A stretch of 34,607 bases of DNA from Myxococcaceae bacterium (GTDB lineage: Bacteria; Myxococcota; Myxococcia; Myxococcales; Myxococcaceae): the NCBI GenBank assembly GCA_016926755.1, contig JAFGNZ010000221.1:1-34607 (forward strand). The letters are read 5' to 3'. This document shows, piece by piece, positions 33,087 through 34,607 of the stretch (position 1 is the stretch's first letter; each line of letters opens with the position of its first letter). The position numbers were made by a program, and so were the translations under genes. The notes under the pieces are model-generated. The model did not search any database. It was not told where the DNA came from and was given only the letters and a program-made list of their open reading frames with translations.

Positions 33087-34007
33087 ATGACGTCCGCCGT
33101 AGAGCGCTCGGCTGTGGAGCAGGTCGACGTGCTCGGCATAGGCCTGGCCAATGATCTCTGCGAGCCCCAGTTCGTCCCGCTCGTCCGCGAAGCCTACGCG
33201 CGCGGGCTGTGTGATTACCTGACCATCTACGTCTACGAGAACTACAGCCTGGACTTCCTGAGGAGCATGCGCGCGGCCCTGCCACCGGGCCTGAGGTACG
33301 TCTGGCACGCCAGCGGCGACTTCGAGCTTCCTTATGATGGGCCGTCGGTCGCCACGAACTGGGAGCGCATCCGGACCATCGCGGAGCTCTGGCACCCTGC
33401 CTGGGCCACAGAGGACGTGATCGTCACGAACTTCGCGCGCACCCGACCGCAGGGAAACCCGAACTACATCCAGCCCTTCCTCACCGAGGAGTGCCTCGAG
33501 GTGTGCGTCCGGCGGATGCGGGAGATCAGCCAGCAGGTGCCGGTGCCGCTCTTCCCCGAGGTCCCGCACTTCTACATGCCGGGCCCCGATGAGATGCACC
33601 TGTCGACGTTCTTCCGCCGGTTCGTGGACGCGACCGGGGCGATGCTGAACTTCGATGTCGGCCACTTCTTCAGCTACAACCTGCTGCACGGACACGCGCC
33701 ACTCCACCGTATCGAGGAGTTCCCGCTGGATCACGTCGGCGAGATCAACACCGCGGGCGGCATGGTGGGAGATCCAGAAGGCGGCAGCTGGGTCGACGAC
33801 TACGCGGGGCCGCTGAACCCCTTCACCGAAGAGGTGCTGCGCTACGTCATCCCGCGCTGCACACGGCTCCAGGCCCTCTACACGGAGACGATCGGGGCCG
33901 AGCCATGGGTGCTGTTCCACAACCTGGAGCGCCTGAACGAGCTGTTCCCGAGTGCACGCCGGCAGCGGCGGGAGCCCAGGCTGGCCGCGGCGAGCGAGGG
34001 AGGGTGA
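33087..34007 (+). CDS. DUF692-like multinuclear iron oxidase (MNIO), putative RiPP-modifying enzyme
   Basis: A 306-residue TIM-barrel protein whose motif order fits DUF692: VYENYSLDFL (Glu51), VWHASGDFE (His74), LWHPAWATED (His103), PLFPEVPHFY (Glu158), LNFDVGHFFSYNLLHG (Asp190, His193), VGEINTAGG (Glu219) and WVDDYAGPL (Asp237/238). In known members (MbnB, TglH) such residues bind two or three irons, and the enzyme oxidises Cys in a ribosomal peptide. Here the usual Glu-Ile-His of the sixth motif is Glu-Ile-Asn, so it is a divergent member. GGAG lies 8 nt before the ATG. The next gene begins 4 nt after its stop and encodes Cys-containing repeats, the expected substrate. An isomerase-type TIM barrel is the main alternative. 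Confidence 0.72.
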   Translation: MTSAVERSAVEQVDVLGIGLANDLCEPQFVPLVREAYARGLCDYLTIYVYENYSLDFLRSMRAALPPGLRYVWHASGDFELPYDGPSVATNWERIRTIAELWHPAWATEDVIVTNFARTRPQGNPNYIQPFLTEECLEVCVRRMREISQQVPVPLFPEVPHFYMPGPDEMHLSTFFRRFVDATGAMLNFDVGHFFSYNLLHGHAPLHRIEEFPLDHVGEINTAGGMVGDPEGGSWVDDYAGPLNPFTEEVLRYVIPRCTRLQALYTETIGAEPWVLFHNLERLNELFPSARRQRREPRLAAASEGG

Positions 34008-34011
34008 GCCA

Positions 34012-34607
34012 GTGAGCCTGTACGATCTCCAGATCCTCTTCAGTGACCTGACCCTCGGTCGGATCGACGTCGCGGCCGTGGAGCAGCTTCGAGATCCAAA
34101 GGACGCCCAGGCGCTCGGGTATGAGCTCACCGAGCGCGAGGTCTCGCAGCTGCGCGCGATGAACTGGCACTCCGTCCGGCGAGGCCTCGAAGCCCATCAC
34201 CGGATTGGCGACACGCTCAAGCGCGTCCGCTACCTGAGGGACCCAACGAGCGGTGCCTACCTCGGTGCACAATATCCGTATCCCAACCCTCAACTCAGCC
34301 TGGAGAAGACCATGAGCGAGTCCGACAAGAACGATCCCAATCTGAAGGCCAAGCCGCAGCCCTCGACGACCAGCGAGAGCAAGGCAGAGACGCTGCTGGG
34401 CGATCTCCAGCAGCCCGTTCGCTACCCCCCCACCGCCCCATCCGTGGATCCCTCGGCGTATCAGCCAGCCGCGGTCCGCTGCGCTCCCGCGGTGGATCCG
34501 TCCATGTACCATCCGGCCGCGGTCCGCTGCGCCCCCGCGGTGGATCCGTCCATGTACCATCCGGCCGCGGTCCGCTGCGCCCCCGCGGTGGATCCGTCCA
34601 TGTACCA
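34012..34607 (+). CDS. Putative multi-core RiPP precursor with Cys repeats (partial)
   Basis: The frame opens at GTG 34012 (GGAGGG 7 nt upstream) and is still open at the window end (198 codons seen). Residues 1-85 look like a folded helical leader (DLQILFSDLTLGRID, GYELTEREVSQLRAMNWHSV), recalling LigA-like leader domains of some RiPP precursors. Residues 101-145 are polar and disordered. Then AVRCAPAVDPSMYHPA repeats from residue 154, two full copies and a third cut by the edge, preceded by a degenerate copy with Tyr for Cys (PVRYPP, VDPSAYQPA). An in-frame ATG at 34312 with GGAG 7 nt upstream could start a shorter form (MSESDKNDPNLK). It is coupled to the MNIO gene. Confidence 0.7.
   Translation, partial: MSLYDLQILFSDLTLGRIDVAAVEQLRDPKDAQALGYELTEREVSQLRAMNWHSVRRGLEAHHRIGDTLKRVRYLRDPTSGAYLGAQYPYPNPQLSLEKTMSESDKNDPNLKAKPQPSTTSESKAETLLGDLQQPVRYPPTAPSVDPSAYQPAAVRCAPAVDPSMYHPAAVRCAPAVDPSMYHPAAVRCAPAVDPSMY
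34471..34607 (+). repeat. 48-bp tandem coding repeats
   Basis: Units start at 34471, 34519 and 34567. The first two differ at one base (GCT against GCC, silent), and the third is identical to the second for the 41 bases visible. Each encodes AVRCAPAVDPSMYHPA. The array runs off the window, so the copy number is unknown. The spacing is exactly 16 codons and without spacers, which excludes a CRISPR array. Confidence 0.97.

Noticed and set aside
32878-33154. Plus-strand frame after a perfect AAAGGAGG with a TTG start at 32894
   Set aside because: The frame overlaps the MNIO start, is Arg/Ala-rich like shadow frames, and has no recognisable domain; the purine run is likely chance at the 5' end of the opposite gene.
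34471-34607. Tandem repeats considered as a CRISPR or minisatellite array
   Set aside because: Units are contiguous without spacers, 48 bp (a multiple of three), in frame with a coding sequence, and change only at a silent base.

Overview
The window looks like chromosomal DNA from a myxobacterium, probably of the Cystobacterineae (Archangium, Cystobacter, Hyalangium or Stigmatella-like). This is inferred from the very high GC, strong GC at third codon positions, short tightly packed operons, many outer-membrane and lipoprotein genes, and a MYXO-CTERM type tail (Gly-Cys-Gly-Cys, hydrophobic helix, Arg-rich end) on the protein at 31306-32862. There are no rRNA genes, complete tRNAs, transposases or CRISPR arrays. 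The features below are about 32 genes plus sites.

Left end (1-1351): an accessory patch of lower GC. A TIR-domain gene reads leftward and ends at an inverted repeat with integron attC-type core sites. Upstream of it lie a strong terminator and the 3' part of a tRNA whose 5' half is missing. From 1352 to 7906 the content is ordinary: a YgiQ-type radical SAM gene followed by a D-amino-acid-oxidase-like gene, a remnant of a Yellow/royal-jelly-type gene, a polar amino acid ABC transporter with receptor and permease fused, and an amidohydrolase.

Centre (8133-13653): six genes on one strand, overlapping or nearly so, form a lipid-modification operon: alpha/beta hydrolase, cyclopropane-fatty-acid-synthase-like methyltransferase, membrane desaturase with three His boxes, a second hydrolase of the same kind, a small carrier-protein-like gene, and a soluble di-iron protein resembling acyl-ACP desaturases. 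An MFS transporter with a palindromic operator follows. Next come an Lrp/AsnC regulator with an overlapping aminotransferase, and an enoyl-CoA hydratase family gene.

Right-centre (17755-32862): mostly envelope and secreted proteins. These include a pectinacetylesterase-family hydrolase, a secreted GH13 alpha-amylase, a TPR/membrane protein overlapping yidD, a PEGA lipoprotein, an Omp85/D15-type barrel, OsmC, an OmpA-family lipoprotein with a second lipoprotein, a divergent flavin-dependent halogenase-like enzyme, a TonB-dependent receptor, and a PHP/CehA-type phosphoesterase.

Right edge (33087-34607): the most notable locus. A DUF692-like enzyme (multinuclear non-heme iron oxidase, MNIO) is followed after 4 nt by a gene whose product has a leader-like N-terminal domain. 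It then runs into near-identical 16-residue repeats (AVRCAPAVDPSMYHPA), each with one Cys, and continues beyond the window. MNIO enzymes modify Cys-containing ribosomal peptides, so this is a strong candidate for a multi-core RiPP system that I cannot match to a described class.
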